A stretch of DNA of 15,415 nucleotides from assembly GCA_900556515.1 (NCBI GenBank), contig USPH01000008.1, positions 1 to 15,415 on the forward strand, read 5' to 3'. Numbering within the stretch: position 1 is the first letter of the stretch; each line of letters opens with the position of its first letter. Shown one piece after another: positions 15,387-15,415 of this stretch. Under the pieces are notes generated by a model. That model had not been told where the DNA came from and searched no databases. It was given only the letters and a program-made list of their open reading frames with translations. The DNA comes from an uncultured Collinsella sp. Lineage in GTDB: Bacteria > Actinomycetota > Coriobacteriia > Coriobacteriales > Coriobacteriaceae. The translations under genes and the position numbers were made by a program.

Positions 15387-15415
15387 CTGTCTCTTATACA
15401 CATCTGACGCTGCCG
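15387..15415. other. Nextera/Tn5 Read 1 adapter remnant, reverse orientation (library artefact)
   Basis: The bases from CTGTCTCTTATACACATCT onward are the reverse complement of the Nextera Read 1 adapter and mirror the other contig end. Minus-strand translation gives the artefact peptide MYKRQ. The sequence truncates the DUF5067-like gene and should be trimmed. Confidence 0.97.

Noticed and set aside
14946..15401. Minus-strand frame beginning MYKRQ
   Set aside because: Its start lies in the adapter, and it is an alternative frame of the DUF5067-like gene with an Arg/Ser-rich, non-protein-like composition.
1..15415. CRISPR arrays, tRNA/rRNA genes, insertion sequences, toxin-antitoxin or phage genes
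   Set aside because: I saw no regularly spaced repeats, tRNA-like cloverleaf, transposase or integrase. The only terminal inverted repeats are library adapters.

Overview
The window is one assembled metagenomic or draft contig. Both ends carry the same Nextera/Tn5 Read 1 adapter tail in inverted orientation (1-28 and 15387-15415), so the biological sequence is about 29-15386. Base composition (GC-rich, C/G-ending codons), a TPR-like LuxR regulator beside a signal-peptide surface protein with an LAxTG-type anchor, and a small CxxC protein of the CD1871A type beside a membrane 4Fe-4S protein together suggest an anaerobic gut actinobacterium of class Coriobacteriia. A Collinsella-like organism is my best guess. 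This is inference; no rRNA or other taxonomic marker is present.

Layout. 102-1235 (+): an unrecognised three-helix membrane protein. It converges on 1294-4545 (-), a large MacB/FtsX-type ABC transporter with the ATPase fused to the permease and an unusually big extracytoplasmic domain. The convergent gap holds two related hairpins. 4799-6841 (-) is a compact three-gene redox operon. In transcription order it encodes a 48-residue membrane CxxC protein (TTG start), a polytopic membrane protein with many cysteine motifs and two ferredoxin-type 4Fe-4S sites, and a TlpA/thioredoxin-like lipoprotein. A terminator lies at 4691-4719. Divergent from it, across a gap of about 90 bp, an OmpR-type response regulator and its histidine kinase (6932-8754, +) overlap by 4 bases. 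Next come a LuxR-type regulator with a helical-repeat N-terminus (8823-9827, +) and a 1455-residue secreted, probably sortase-anchored surface protein (9983-14350, +). A DUF5067-like protein (14461-15386, -) has lost its N-terminus at the contig edge.

How the parts may work together. The redox operon looks like a membrane electron relay. Electrons would pass through the iron-sulfur membrane protein, with the small CxxC protein as partner, to the CKPC thiol lipoprotein outside the membrane. The divergent two-component system is the obvious candidate regulator, and its kinase has a C-x-x-C plus a third cysteine inside its first membrane helix. The LuxR protein is the obvious candidate regulator of the surface protein next to it. 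Both links rest on gene order only.
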